This document shows, in pieces, positions 25,031 through 37,190 of a stretch of DNA of 64,000 nt. Both the position numbers and the translations under genes were made by a program. The stretch spans positions 10,046,001 to 10,110,000 of the forward strand of contig JAYKKI010000009.1 of the NCBI GenBank assembly GCA_039881145.1, in the 5' to 3' direction. This DNA is from Druceiella hillmani. Taxonomy: Eukaryota; Arthropoda; Insecta; Lepidoptera; Hepialidae. The notes beneath the pieces are model-generated. The model ran no database searches and had not been told where the DNA came from. It saw nothing but the letters and a program-made list of their open reading frames with translations. Each line of letters starts with the position of its first letter. Position 1 is the stretch's first letter.

Positions 25031-25860
25031 ATGACTTACATTTGTTTTCTTGACATAAAAATTTAGTAAATTATTTCGTGTCTAAAATTGTACATATGTT
25101 ATCTCATTTTGTAACCTTTTCTGTAAGACTATGTTATTAATTATTCAATGTTGAATTTTATTATTACATAAATTTATTCAAATTTATACACATTATGAAT
25201 AAATAAATTACTTTCTAATCGATCGTATTTAGATGGTAAAATTTCCAATTTTATAGTGATAGTTGTGCTTATTTAAATTTGTTTTTAATATCAGATGTGC
25301 ACGGTACAGTAGGTACGTAAGTACCGATGTAATTTTGACCGTTGAGCTAATGCTTTTCTTGTATGATGTTAGAGTTCACATTAGACACTTTAGCATTGTT
25401 TTTTATTGTTTTGATTATGACACTATTAAATTATGAATACTCATTATTCAAGTATTATACAAGTATTACTTAAAAGCTCTCATGCACAACGTTTCATATA
25501 CTTTTAGGCACTTATAAACATTTAAGGCAGAGTATTTCTAGTTAATCTATTTACAAATTCTAATTTTCCATAACGTTAATATATTGCTTACAATATCTTT
25601 CAGAAGGGTAAAACAAACCAATTATAAAAACTATACAATTCCACATGACAATAGATATTATAAATTTTTAGATTTTTCTCTTTACTGATGGTATAAGACC
25701 TCCTATTACGACTGCTTTCAAGACTGCAGGTGGACTGGAAATACCCTATAGTTTTTTTTATGACAAGTGAGTAAAGCTGACTTTGAATAAAATACGTTGA
25801 ACAATAAACTTTTTCAACAATATAAAGCTATAAAACACAAAATAGGATATTATTTACAAC

Positions 25861-26160
25861 TTGACATCTGAAACTTTTTCTGAAAAGAAAGGGTTTGACC
25901 GCTCCTTTAAAGCGTTCTTTAAAATGACGGTTAAAGCGCTATTCAAAACTCAAAATTCTTTATGCAGCTTGACCGATAAACGGACAGATGGACGGACGGA
26001 CAACCAAGCTATCCTAAAAGGGTTCAGTTTTTTCGATAGAAAATAACATACTGCAAATTATAAATTATGAAATATTTTATATAATAAGTAAAAAAATTAG
26101 GTAAAACCAAAAGATCCTAACAGACTTCCTTTTTATTTTGAGGAACGGAACCCTCAAAAC
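25861..26160. repeat. Decayed dispersed repeat, 3' portion
   Basis: It contains the words gacagatggacggacggaca, then aaagggttcagttttttc, and ends ttgaggaacggaaccctcaaaa. This order (run of GACGGACA, then 'gggttc' and a final 'ggaaccct') matches what I recall of the tail of the common lepidopteran repeat whose head appears at 9025. The middle (about 26045-26125) looks interrupted by unrelated A+T-rich sequence. The element class is not decidable here. Confidence 0.45.
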
Positions 26161-26189
26161 ACAATTTGATCTTAAATTAACAAATAAAA

Positions 26190-26530
26190 ATAAATGTCAG
26201 TAACAATACACCCTGCAAACACCCTGCCAACTCAATATGCCCATATCTGCACACACGTAACGTAAACTGTACTGCCACTTGTCTACATCTGCAGAACAGA
26301 GAACACAACATTGTACAGCCTCACGACGGAGTAGAATAATTAAGTTTAATTCGTTCATTACACATGTAAATATGCCGATAAGGACGTGGACAAAGGAGGC
26401 TTTGCTTAGGCGCGAAGGTTTAAGCTTCACATAGATAAGAGACCGCGTATTATGCTTTAAGCTTGTAAGTACATATGCATACGTATTGCGGACAATGAAA
26501 GTTTACTGTGAAAGGCAAATATGGGAGAGT
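26190..26530. other. Less A+T-rich island, candidate regulatory element
   Basis: About 340 bases follow the repeat fragment with balanced composition and homeodomain-type cores (aataattaagtttaattcgttcattac near 26335-26360, given here only by its TAATTAAG and TTCATTA words). A minus-strand frame of 77 codons (26197-26430) is open, with several Cys, but starts weakly and matches nothing I know. I read the island as a candidate element rather than a gene. Confidence 0.3.
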
Positions 26531-26675
26531 AGTTTGGTGGCATTTCATTCTGTTTTTTTGCGACAAGTGTACGAGTTTTTCATTTCATTCTTCCCCTTTT
26601 ATATAGACGGAGTTGAAAATATCTGTTAAATAGACAATTACGTTGGATAATTTATGATTAGTAACCAAAATACTC

Positions 26676-26881
26676 GTTGTCGCCGTGGTGTGTTGTGTCA
26701 GTCACAAGACATACGGCCTTTGACGATGCGGCGCACCGCGGAGACCCGGGTTCGATTCCCGGCCGTCCGGGACTGGACTAGTGTTATGGTTGCTTGTAAG
26801 AGATTGCTCTCGTAGTAATGAGTCCACCATATGAATCAATTAGACACAATGTAGTAGATAAATAAATAAATAATAAAATAA
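26676..26881 (+). mobile_element. tRNA-derived SINE, copy 1
   Basis: The head begins near gtcgccgtggtg and carries a perfect RNA polymerase III B-box, GGTTCGATTCC, at 26749-26759, with an A-box-like region upstream. A tRNA-unrelated body follows (ggactggactagtg ... gagattgctctcgtag ... gagtccaccatatg), ending in an (ATAA)n tail near 26860-26880. Domain order matches the second copy at 32729, defining a family. An ataatttatg word on both sides (26647 and about 26876) may be a target duplication but leaves about 20 extra bases at the 5' side. As a SINE it depends on a LINE for movement. Confidence 0.8.
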
Positions 26882-29800
26882 TTTATGGTAAAAAAATAGG
26901 AAAAAAATTATTTTATGAGAGTAGTTTGAAAAAGAGATTTACGACAGAAATTTTGTTTCATTTTTTGTCAAGCACATTGCCAATCACATTTTCTTTTTTT
27001 GCAAGTCACATTATTTATACATTTAGCTATTATTTTGCTTCCGTATTTATCAGTTAATTTACCGGAACAGGATTTAGTAAATGGTTTTTCACAAACCTCT
27101 CTCGTATATGGAACTTCAAACTATTTTTTCTTTAGGCATTGTATTTTATATGGCAACATATTTTTGATAAAAAAATCTCATTCAATAGTAAATAATCATA
27201 GGTTTCACTCTTTGTACAGGGTATAAAATTAGTAGGTATATTATCATGAGCGTAGGATTAATGTTTATTTGACAATGAAAAAATTTTAGAAGCCAAAACT
27301 TAACCAGATGATCATTTTATTTATCGAACGTAATTAGAAACAATATTTGGAGTATATTTCATTAGAAACAAAATTTTGAGAATTTTTCAAACGCTTATAG
27401 ATGTAGTAGCTAATTTTGCAAGATATCATTTTTGGAAAATTAATGTCATTGGAATATTAAGTGCACCAAAGATTTCTTGTAAGTGTTATGACCGGTATAG
27501 TATACCTTTGGTTAAAACTGCACTAATGTGTGTTTTTTATTAAATAATAAGAACACGGAAATTTCCTCTTTATTATGTTAGTAGGTAGGTCTGGGATTTG
27601 CGAGATTGTCTCTGAATTTATAATATTGTCCCGTATACACAAATGTAATAAGTTTGTCCTTGAAATGTAAAAAAGTTGCCGTCATTATTAAACATTGTAT
27701 TTATAGTCATTTTTCGCGAATCTGTTCATTTGCTCCATCAATGGAAATACCAGAATCAAATGGTTATTAATTTAGTCAAGGCGTAACTACAAATTCTAAT
27801 AAACTGCGAAGGTTTTAGTTGCAAAATTTAACAGTTTTTAGTAATGAATACAATGGAAATTAATTATTAAAAATAATTACTACGAAAAAAACTACGAAAG
27901 ATAAGCTGCTAATTGCAATTATATAAGATTAGTTGTCGAAAGAGAAATTAAATCTTGGGAAATTTCTTTTGGCAAATATTAGCTTACAATAAATAGGATA
28001 GATGTGATAACCTAGTGATAGATTTTGTGTTAAGTTATCATTATTTATTGAGTTAATTAATTTTCTTAAAAATGCTATTACATATTTGGCTGCAGAAGAC
28101 GATTTTCATTTACTTTTATTGATCGAAATGTTTCGTTGAGCTCAAATATTTAGTTGGTTCAAACTAGTTATTTTTTTTAAATAGTAGTAGTTGTAAGATG
28201 TTAAGTTCTATAGTATAGTGTAAATAGAATTAAATAGTGTAAATAAAATGAAATAGTAGTAATCTATTGTTACTTCAATGAGGTTTTATTTTAAACTTTG
28301 CCTTAGTCTACACCCTGCAGTAGAAATGTTCCGGAAAAAGCGATTTTGCACATGGCAACCCTAGTTACACCCAAATTTTCATAAACGTTGTATTCCCGCC
28401 ACTTTATTATTTTAATTAATTTCCTTGTCGATGTAAAAATAAGTACAACAAAAAATATGTTTTTTTATAATATAACTGTAATGTGATGATAATGAGTGAT
28501 TTATGAATTGTAAAAGATACAACCGTTTCGTATGCTGCAAATTTCTTACCGAACGACGAAATTGGAGATAAATAAATATTTTTCCGATGTGTGTTGCGAA
28601 AGGATAATTTTAAATCATCGATTTAATTTATACATATTACATATAACTGTTTTAAGTTTGTTCTCCAACTCAGTTCAATTTTTTTAGGGTGGTTGGTTGT
28701 TATTTTCATTTTGCAACATTCTTTCTTTAAGTTACATTTTTTTTTTAATATACATCAAAATAAATCTGAACTGATGTATGTTTAGATCTGTTTGTGGTAC
28801 AATTAGAGAATAAATAGTTTTTAACAAACTCGTACAAACAGAAATTCTGATAATAGATTTTGATTTGGATTTTAGTAAGAAATTAAAAAATAGAGATCAG
28901 AACTATTTGGTACCTACATGACAAATCGGGAGATTTCCTCAAAATATCAATAACCAATTAAGTAAAGATAAGAATTTACGTGTCCATCAATTATTACCAG
29001 AATGACCGCACAGCTATTCATAAGGCATTATTTACTAAACAAAATGGTGTAGGCTGAGGAACATAGGGTTATTTTCTTAGTAAATTTTATGAATTACTAA
29101 AAAAAATTGTATTTTGTTTCGATAACATTTTATGTAATTATCCAAATTATATTTATTATGATGCGTATTTTTATTGAAAAAATGCATATGACAATTAACA
29201 TAATTTGTTTGAAAAACATGTAATCATCAGGTTTTATCACATTTTTTCAGATATTTGCTCGGAATACCCAAACAAGCATTAAAATATAACTAAATTGCAA
29301 ATATAAACTATATCTTAATAAGCCCAAGAAAGTTTATTTGTCCCAACTGGCCACAGATACACAAGTTTTAGAATATTTCAAAATAATTAAGGAGTTGCTC
29401 AGAAAATTGAGAACAATCACACACAACTTTATACCTTAAGACAGACAAAAGCAGAATTTGAGAAACATGAAATTTATATTAAAATGGAAGAAATTTTACA
29501 AATATTCAAGAAAGCGTATTGGTTAAAAAATTTAGGATTTGCGTTATTGTTGAGCATATCATATAAATTATGAATAAATGTTAGCCTTTACATTTAATTA
29601 TAATAACTTTTATATAAAATAATAATTATTGATAATATTAAATGTAAATTTATGTCGTATAATTTAGTTATTAAACGTTAATTTTAGTATACAGAACTTC
29701 AATTATTTTTTACTTATCTCATAGAAATAACTGAACACTGTGATTTGTATTTCAAATTTCGACGTTCATATCAATGAACTCCATATATGTCAGCATCGAA

Positions 29801-30119
29801 GTACTTATTTAAATCGACCGATGGATGTCGTTAGGATAGCATCATATGTTCATGAAAAGCTATGAATTTGTTTATTAGCATACAAAAACCAATTCGGTAT
29901 AAATATAGCCGATATTGTTATAGGGTGGTAGGATTTATTTAACATATCTATGGAGAATAATTTACCAGTATCCATAATTACTTACTAAATTCAGTCTCGG
30001 ATAATATTACATAAAACACGATATTAAAATAAATACAGAATACAAGTATCTCTTCAAGGCATAGAATGAAGAATACAAATATGCAACGTGTATGCAATTT
30101 CAAAAAAAAATTATAAATT

Positions 30120-30120
<1 letters not shown>
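26882..30120. other. Noncoding stretch, no gene seen
   Basis: A+T-rich sequence without convincing ORFs (75 codons at 26999-27226 is chance-like and lacks an ATG). A short tandem pair of about 18 bp around 28215-28250 (tagtgtaaata units) is the only structure I noted. Confidence 0.55.

Positions 30121-30152
<32 letters not shown>
30121..30152. repeat. (TA)n microsatellite
   Basis: Short, pure TA alternation. Confidence 0.95.
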
Positions 30153-30157
<5 letters not shown>

Positions 30158-32728
30158 ATGTAAAGTATTCTTTGAGAATAATGAAATGGATTTAAAAGTC
30201 TTAGAGGATAGATGAATATTTAACAAAGTGAAATTGAAATTAAAGATATCTAGTAATAAAAAGTGTGTGCATTAATAAAAATTTCCCACACAAACCAATC
30301 ATCCGTCAGAAAATTTCCACTTTGAAGACCTCTATTTATATTATTATCTCGATTCTGACTATTTCATAATAAATAACATAATTTTTAGTCAAAAAACTGG
30401 TTGCCAAACCATGTATTGCAGTCATTAAGGGTCTATTGAATAACTAATTTCTATCCATTGTTTGTAATCACTTCGAATCCTCGCAACATTGATAAGACAT
30501 AATTAGTACCATAAGAAAGGAAACCTAAATATTTGAATAACTTTTACGGCCTGTATTTATTTAAATTCCACGGGATAATAATGTACCATTTTTGTAAACA
30601 GTAACACGAGGACAATTTCAATTATGTGTTCAAATATGTGTATGTAATTTCAATAACAATCTTTCCAATTTTTCAAATTGTATATTGAAAATTTCAGAAT
30701 ACCAACCACTATTAAAACACTCATCACAAAATAATGATTTTTACCTAAATTCAGAGCTTACGGAAATTAAATTGTAAGTCAAGTTCGAGTCAGAAATATA
30801 TATCTTACAGTACCTTGTTTTTGCTGCAATGACTGTTACATATCACGCCTATTGTGTTATTTAATGTTATAATAGAATTCATCAGATATACGTTTCTTAT
30901 ATTTTACAGTCATGGTATAATTTTAGACTAAATTAAACGAGTTTAGTACGAATAGAATTAGGGTTATGCACATACATATAAACATTACAATTTACATATA
31001 TTTTTTAATGTTACTATCAAAATAGTGATATTATTTTACACCATGTCTGTATTTGTGCATATGTGTTCCTAATATGTATCGTGATTTTCTCGAAAACTAT
31101 GAAATTTATAATCTTTGCTAGATTTTATTTGAATTACGAGTATTCATTCAAAAAGCCCAGTTAATTTTGATAATTCTCAAAAAAATATAGCTTTAGTTGC
31201 TGCTAGCATTTACCTATGTGTAGTCAATAAATTTGGAATCTACGTACAGCCAATCGATTCTCACCGTTAGAGCTTTTCGAATTTTAACTGGCTTTGTCTC
31301 GGAATGGTTAAGTTGATTTTTTTTAAATTTTCTTTAAATTTGAGGTTTAAAATTACTGCTTTATCTTAAATTGAATAATACCGTTGCGCCCAAGTGTTTG
31401 CTGATAGAACGTTCCATAACTAGTGATCAGGTGATACGAGTTAATAATTTTTTTTTTCATTCTTTCAAAATAAAAAAAAGAATGATTTTCTGTTTGTATT
31501 AGTCATTGGGAATAATTTAAATGTTGTTATTAATTACATGTCTTTATTTTAAAACTTCTTCCATTACTTTTTTCTGCAACAATATGAAGAAAACACAGAT
31601 TTACTACGAAATGTAGACAATAAAAAGGAGTCACAGACTTACTACAAAAGTTGTAGGAAAGTATCTGGGTTAAAGAAATTATAGAACATTTGATAATCAA
31701 GAAATATTATTTATTCGTTTTTGTCATACTGTCAACACAATTTACTAGGTATTTGTCTTTAACTTTTTGCAAATATAAAAGACTTAGCATTTCGTTTCGT
31801 CTATCAATTTGATTATGATCATTAGCTCTTACAAATTAGTAACGTACAAATACGAACTAATGAATGACAGGTAACCCTCAAAAGAATACAAGTTACCGAC
31901 CTATGATAGATAAACGTACCGACACTAAACGAACATACGCGACAAGGATAAATACCTTGTTTTCTATTCTTTATTGGCATCAAAATGGTGCTTTATATTT
32001 TTGGATGAAATATTGAACTACTGAAAAATGTTTTTTTAATTAATTGAAGACTATTTAATTTCGGCTTAAAATCAATTGTTTGTATAAGCTAAAAGTAAAT
32101 TTTATCTAATTCTATATAGGCTAAATTTCATAGTAAGGAATATAAAATAATTCCAAATTTGAATATTAATATAACGTATAATAGAAACGTTTTGATTAAG
32201 ATTTTATTTTAATTCAATCAATCTTTCAAGAAAAACTTGCCTCTTTCGACTTTTTTAAAATTTCAGGAGTAAACAAATGATTTAGCAAAAAAAGGATCGT
32301 TTAGTACAAAATGTTACGTGAAGGATGATTGTGAACGTCGCTGACTAATTGGAAATAACTTTGAAAAGTTAGTTAGACTTTACTTTTCATGAAGCGCATT
32401 GACATATGGTAGCTTTTCCTATGGTATGGTTCCTGGCGATCGATAACATTTTAATTGGTTAATATACGGATGGTATGCAGTCCAGTCAAATTATCAAAAA
32501 TGTGGGTTCGAAATCTGCAGCTTCTTTAATTTTTTTTGACAATATTTATTTTATTATCAGTTTACCAAATTGGAGCGGTCTGAATGTTTATGCTAAATCC
32601 ACCATTTTTGCGAAAAGTTTAAAGCCAGTGAAACGTTGACATTAAGTCAAAAACTATTTTTTGTCTGAGATTAAAATTTTTTTGTTACACAAAAATATTA
32701 ATGTTAGACAATAAATAATTAATAATTT
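30153..32728. other. Noncoding stretch, no gene seen
   Basis: A+T-rich. Small inverted repeats occur near 31458-31490 (tcattcttt/aaagaatga) and near 31950 (caagg/ccttg). No ORF above the listed background. Confidence 0.55.
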
Positions 32729-32882
32729 CGTCGCCGTGATGTATTGGATTGATCACAAGGCATACGATTTTTGGCGGCCCGGCGCACCTTGGGGACTTAT
32801 GTTGCATTCCCGGCCGCTCATCGAGCAGGACTGAACTAGTGGTCTGGTTGGCTATAAGAAGTTGCTCTTGTAGCATTAAGTC

Positions 32883-32932
<50 letters not shown>

Positions 32933-32968
32933 ATTAGATACATTAAAGTAATAAATAAATAAATAAAT
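32729..32968 (+). mobile_element. tRNA-derived SINE, copy 2, with internal (TA)n expansion
   Basis: Same family as 26676-26881. The head begins cgtcgccgtgatg, the B-box region is decayed (gttgcattcc in place of GGTTCGATTCC), then ggactgaactagtg, gaagttgctcttgtag and gtctgccat follow in the same order, with an (ATAA)n tail ending near 32968. Where copy 1 has catatgaatcaattag, copy 2 has a 44-base TA array at 32887-32930, so the microsatellite grew from a catat word inside the element. Open frames across it on both strands are artefacts. Confidence 0.8.
32887..32930. repeat. (TA)n microsatellite inside a SINE
   Basis: Pure TA alternation embedded between gtctgcca and caattagata of the SINE body. 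Confidence 0.95.
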
Positions 32969-35900
32969 TTTCTATAATTTCCTGAATCCTTATTCATAAA
33001 AAATTCAATTCCGTTAGCTTTTACAGGGGTATATTTTTTTCAAATTATTTTGCAAAGTAGCAGTTTTCGAAATAATTAAAAAAAAAATTAATTAATAAAC
33101 ATCAAAATAACCAACAGCCATAATAGATAGCATTACATCTTCCTTAATTATTGTTCCAAAGACCATTTGGTGTAATGAAAACAATAAACAGCGTCAATAT
33201 CACAACAAACAGTTTTTGTCAAATATCTCATTTAGTATCTATGGGACGTGAAAATATGTAATTTGTGCTTTCAGTTAGTAGTAAATCGCCTACATTTGTT
33301 TTTCAACACTTCTGTTTCGGTGTCAATAGTGAATGAGACAACCATAAGAGATAAACAAAAATAAGAGAGAATGAGATGTTTTCAAAATAGTTTTTCCAAA
33401 TGCGTGATTAGTTTTACATCACTACCACTTTTGACATTATCTTATATTTTCCATAAAAGTTATTTAATTTTTTGTAAGAATGAATTTTTAAAATATACTT
33501 CATCATATGAAATGGTAAAGAGAAAAGGTACAAGTAAATATTACATTCTTGATGCATCCGCTTTTAATTCGAATTTATTAATAATTAGTTTCAATTTTTT
33601 CTAAATAATAATTAAATTGATTGAAATTCAACATAACATCTATGAGTGTATATTAAAAACAGAGTAAGTGAAAAGTTAAGTATAAGTGTAAAACATGCAC
33701 AGTACAAATCCAAATAAATAGTAGAGAAATTGAAATCCAACATCAGGTTTTATATTTTTTGAAATCTCCAGGTTTAAAATCGAAAAATGATAAAAGTGAA
33801 AACGAATAAACTATTTTAGTTACATTTAGTAAAATATGTGTTTAATAAACATGTCAAGAATTTTAATCTACAGTTATTTTTAAACCAATTCAGGTTATCA
33901 TTCACCATTATTGATAAAAAGGGTACAGCACTATTTTTGGACTGTGTCTAAACTATAAATTAAAAACTTAAATGCGGTTAAGAATTAAAAGTGTAGCACT
34001 AAAAATCCTGATATTTGACAAAACGTTATTATTAAACTAATTACTTAAAATGTCTTTAAAACAACCTCTTCAATGTGCATTTTTAAGGTAATAAATATTT
34101 TATATGCATTTCTCTTTAATTCTGTTAGCACTTAAATTCTTTGTCATAACTTGGTTATATATTTGAACATTACAACATTTCGTTAGAGAAACTCTTGAAA
34201 ACTAAATAAAGTTAACGAATACTCAAAGCAGCCAATAGTAAGATATATTTTGTTTTGCATTAGATACGCGTAACGGTACGTAAAAAATTAAATAAACTCG
34301 TAGTTTTGAAGAATTATTTATTTCGTAACTAAATTAGTAAACGGAACCCACAACAGTCCATATTGCGTACTGGGGAACCTACGAAAATGTCTGCATTGGG
34401 TAATTTCGTGTTGACTGATTTGACCTAACCGGAAGTCTCCTGGGGACACTGAGACAACTTGTAATGCGATTTTATAGCCAATATTAGATTATTCACTCCG
34501 GTCAAATTGATTCAATTTCCTTATTCATTTGTTTCATCAAAAATTATATTTCCTGGCTAAAAGGCCTAGCAAATCAAATTTGTGTTTTTATGTATACCGC
34601 ATCCACTTTTTCATTTCGTCCTTTTTTCAATTCTTTCTTTTAAATGAGATTATTATTATTTAACATTCACAAAAATATTATTAGTTTAATTTTTTTTGGA
34701 GGAATGAATCTAGCTACCATGAATATTGCAACGACTGAGTTATTCCTACGGAACGATTGAAAGGGTTCCATATTGTTCTTTAATTATATATTGTTTTGTA
34801 TACAAATCACATAAGATGTTCTTAGATTTGATGTTATAATGTATAACGATTATGCTCTATAAGTTATTACGTTGAATTTCTCGTGCGATTTCATTCTCTT
34901 GTTTTACAGATGCAAGCTTAAATTTGTTATATATTCTACCACTCCTTTCCTTCGGTAATCATTCCGGTTGAAGAAGAAATTAAAATGAAAGTTCTGGTCT
35001 GTCTGGGTACATTGACTTGGATTCACTCTTAATGATTATTTATTTGATAATACCTTTTTAGTTATGAATTCGAAACCTCCTTATAAAAGTGTTATTATAA
35101 GGTATAAATAAGCCAAAGCGCGCTCGGTTAATGGCTGTTAGCATTGATTCATTCAAAACAATTGCGACATCAGTACGGACTCTCCTACATTATGATTTAA
35201 TGTTTATCAAAAGATATTAAGCTCACACGCGCTGATGTCAATGGCTCTGTGAAGGACAAATATGAATTTTAATACCAAACCAAAAAAGGAAATTCTAAGC
35301 ATCTCGTTTAATATCAAGGATGTTATCCATTGACAGTTGCTTCCAGATACGGTGAATGCTACAGTATACTATCATTAATTAGATTGACTAGCTAAAAACC
35401 AAGTAATCAACAGCATCAAATTTATCTTCTGTCTGATAAGGGTAAACAATGTACCTTGATACCTTTCTAGGTTCTGTTTATACATCTCCCTTATTCATTT
35501 GAAAATACGTCATTATTTTGTTCCGAACTTTACAGAATAAGCAAATCTTGTGTACGGTAGAAGTCCAAAAATCCTCGCAATTTTTTTTAATATTTAAGTC
35601 GTCAGTTTTTTATGATGAATGCATATTGCTACTTACGGGATAAAGACTTGTTAACCAGCCCGATATGACAATCAATATGAAACTTAAACAACTGAGAGAA
35701 TTTTATTTTATCAGTAACAACTTATACAAGTTTTATTTACAAAGTTTAAAAGTAAATAGATATAAAATATGGTTGTTAAGGTAAACAGGTTGTAGAAATT
35801 CTTACTAAATTCTAGAAAGTAAAATTTTGTGTAAACAATTTTATAAACATCAAGGAAACAAACACAAAGTGAAAGCACTCTAATCATGGATTGATGAGAC

Positions 35901-36543
35901 TGAATCTTTCGATGTTGATTAATTTCAAATTATAATTAAGTGTAAGGTTTTCTTCAAATATTTCTTGTACATAAACTCTTGTTAACATCACTATTATTTC
36001 TTCACATTATCTCTTATTGAGTAACTTCGAACATACTATATTACTTAATAAAAATATCGCGTGTCGTTAAGGGTATATTTATCAGTTTATATTACAGAAT
36101 GACTCAATTTTTTTCCTGCAAGAAGATGTTAATAAATTTTTTGCAATTTTTGTTTTAAATTTTAGATTTTAATCGATTGAAATGTAACTATATGTACCAA
36201 ATTGAGCCTTTGAGTGTTTTTCTTCAAATAAATATTATTTTCATGTGGTGTTAGCAAATTTAAAAATCATAGCACCCTTCCAAGGAAATGAAAAAGAAAT
36301 GGAAAAAAATAAAATAAGGGAAATAATGACAACAAAGTTTTGAAAGGGACTATCAAAATACCTTTAACATATAACAGCTTTTATGAGAAAGAAGCAAAAA
36401 ACCGGCTTGCGTTTTGATATAAATTCAAGTCATGTCCTACGTAACGTACATTCTGGGGACATCAGAAATGTTTACATTGAAATTAAAGAATTAATTTTTG
36501 TCATTTATTTTCAGCGATTAACTTATTTTACGAGTGCTATATC

Positions 36544-36546
<3 letters not shown>
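32969..36546. other. Noncoding stretch with two less A+T-rich patches
   Basis: No gene seen. A patch near 34335-34460 (words such as ggaacccacaacagtcc and ccggaagtctcctggggac) and one near 35079-35240, described separately, differ from the background. The 77-codon frame at 33371-33604 is chance-like. Confidence 0.5.
35079..35240. promoter_or_regulatory. Inverted repeat, TATA word and less A+T-rich island
   Basis: CCTTATAA at 35079-35086 pairs with TTATAAGG at 35095-35102, directly followed by TATAAATA at 35103-35110. The next 130 bases (gccaaagcgcgctcggttaa, gcgacatcagtacggactct, cacacgcgctgatgtcaatg) are balanced in composition. TCAGT at 35170-35174 matches the arthropod initiator, but at about 69 bases from the TATA word it is too far for a standard core promoter. 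Candidate element only. Confidence 0.25.
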
Positions 36547-36619
<73 letters not shown>

Positions 36620-36620
36620 A

Positions 36621-36686
<66 letters not shown>
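36547..36686. repeat. Long (TA)n microsatellite
   Basis: About 140 bases of TA alternation with tac, tgt and aaatatg interruptions, the longest array in the central region. It produces a spurious 124-codon Tyr-Ile frame. Confidence 0.95.
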
Positions 36687-36690
<4 letters not shown>

Positions 36691-37021
36691 TATAACACTA
36701 AATTGTTATAGCGATTATAGCGTTATAGCAATTATAAATTCAGTCTCGGAAAAATAATGCGCAAATTTTCCATTTTATTTTCGCATAAATTTTAAAGGCA
36801 AATTGATTCCTTGTCATATTTTGATTCGTCTAACTTTATGTTCTGCGCACGTTTATCACTATTGGAGACTACATTGTTACAGCATTGCAGTGTTAGCTAT
36901 TGATATTGCATACAACCTAATTGCCTTGACAAGAAATTGATGCAATCTGATTTATTTTATAAGGAATACAATTTCAGTTAATTTATGACGAAATTTAAGA
37001 ATTGTAACTACGTTTATGCTT

Positions 37022-37190
37022 CACTAGCTGTGCCCCATGGTTTCACTCGCTTGAAATTCGGTACAGGAATTTTTTAAAATTTTGATGGTGCTTATAAACT
37101 ATTCCCATACCAAGTTTCATCAAAACTGTCCAGTATAGTTTGATTCAGAGCGCAATCCAAGCACAAAATTATACATAAACAGAAATTAAA
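37022..37190 (+). repeat. Decayed dispersed repeat ('actagctgtgcccc' type)
   Basis: It begins cactagctgtgccccatgg, continues tttcactcgcttgaaattcgg, and later has accaagtttcatcaaaactg and ccagtatagtttgattcagag. I recall a very common insect, especially lepidopteran, repeat with the same order of words (tagctgtgccc..., ...aagtttcatcaaaatc...cagtag). The order and spacing fit well, but class (non-autonomous element or LINE tail) is uncertain. Confidence 0.55.

Noticed and set aside
26676..26780. A functional tRNA gene at the B-box
   Set aside because: The B-box is followed by a SINE body and tail, the sequence lacks a complete cloverleaf, and a second decayed copy shares the whole structure.
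32685..32937. ORFs on both strands over the second SINE
   Set aside because: They read through a tRNA-derived element and its TA array.
36383..36757. 124-codon ORF, the longest in the window
   Set aside because: Most of it is a Tyr-Ile run read from a (TA)n array.
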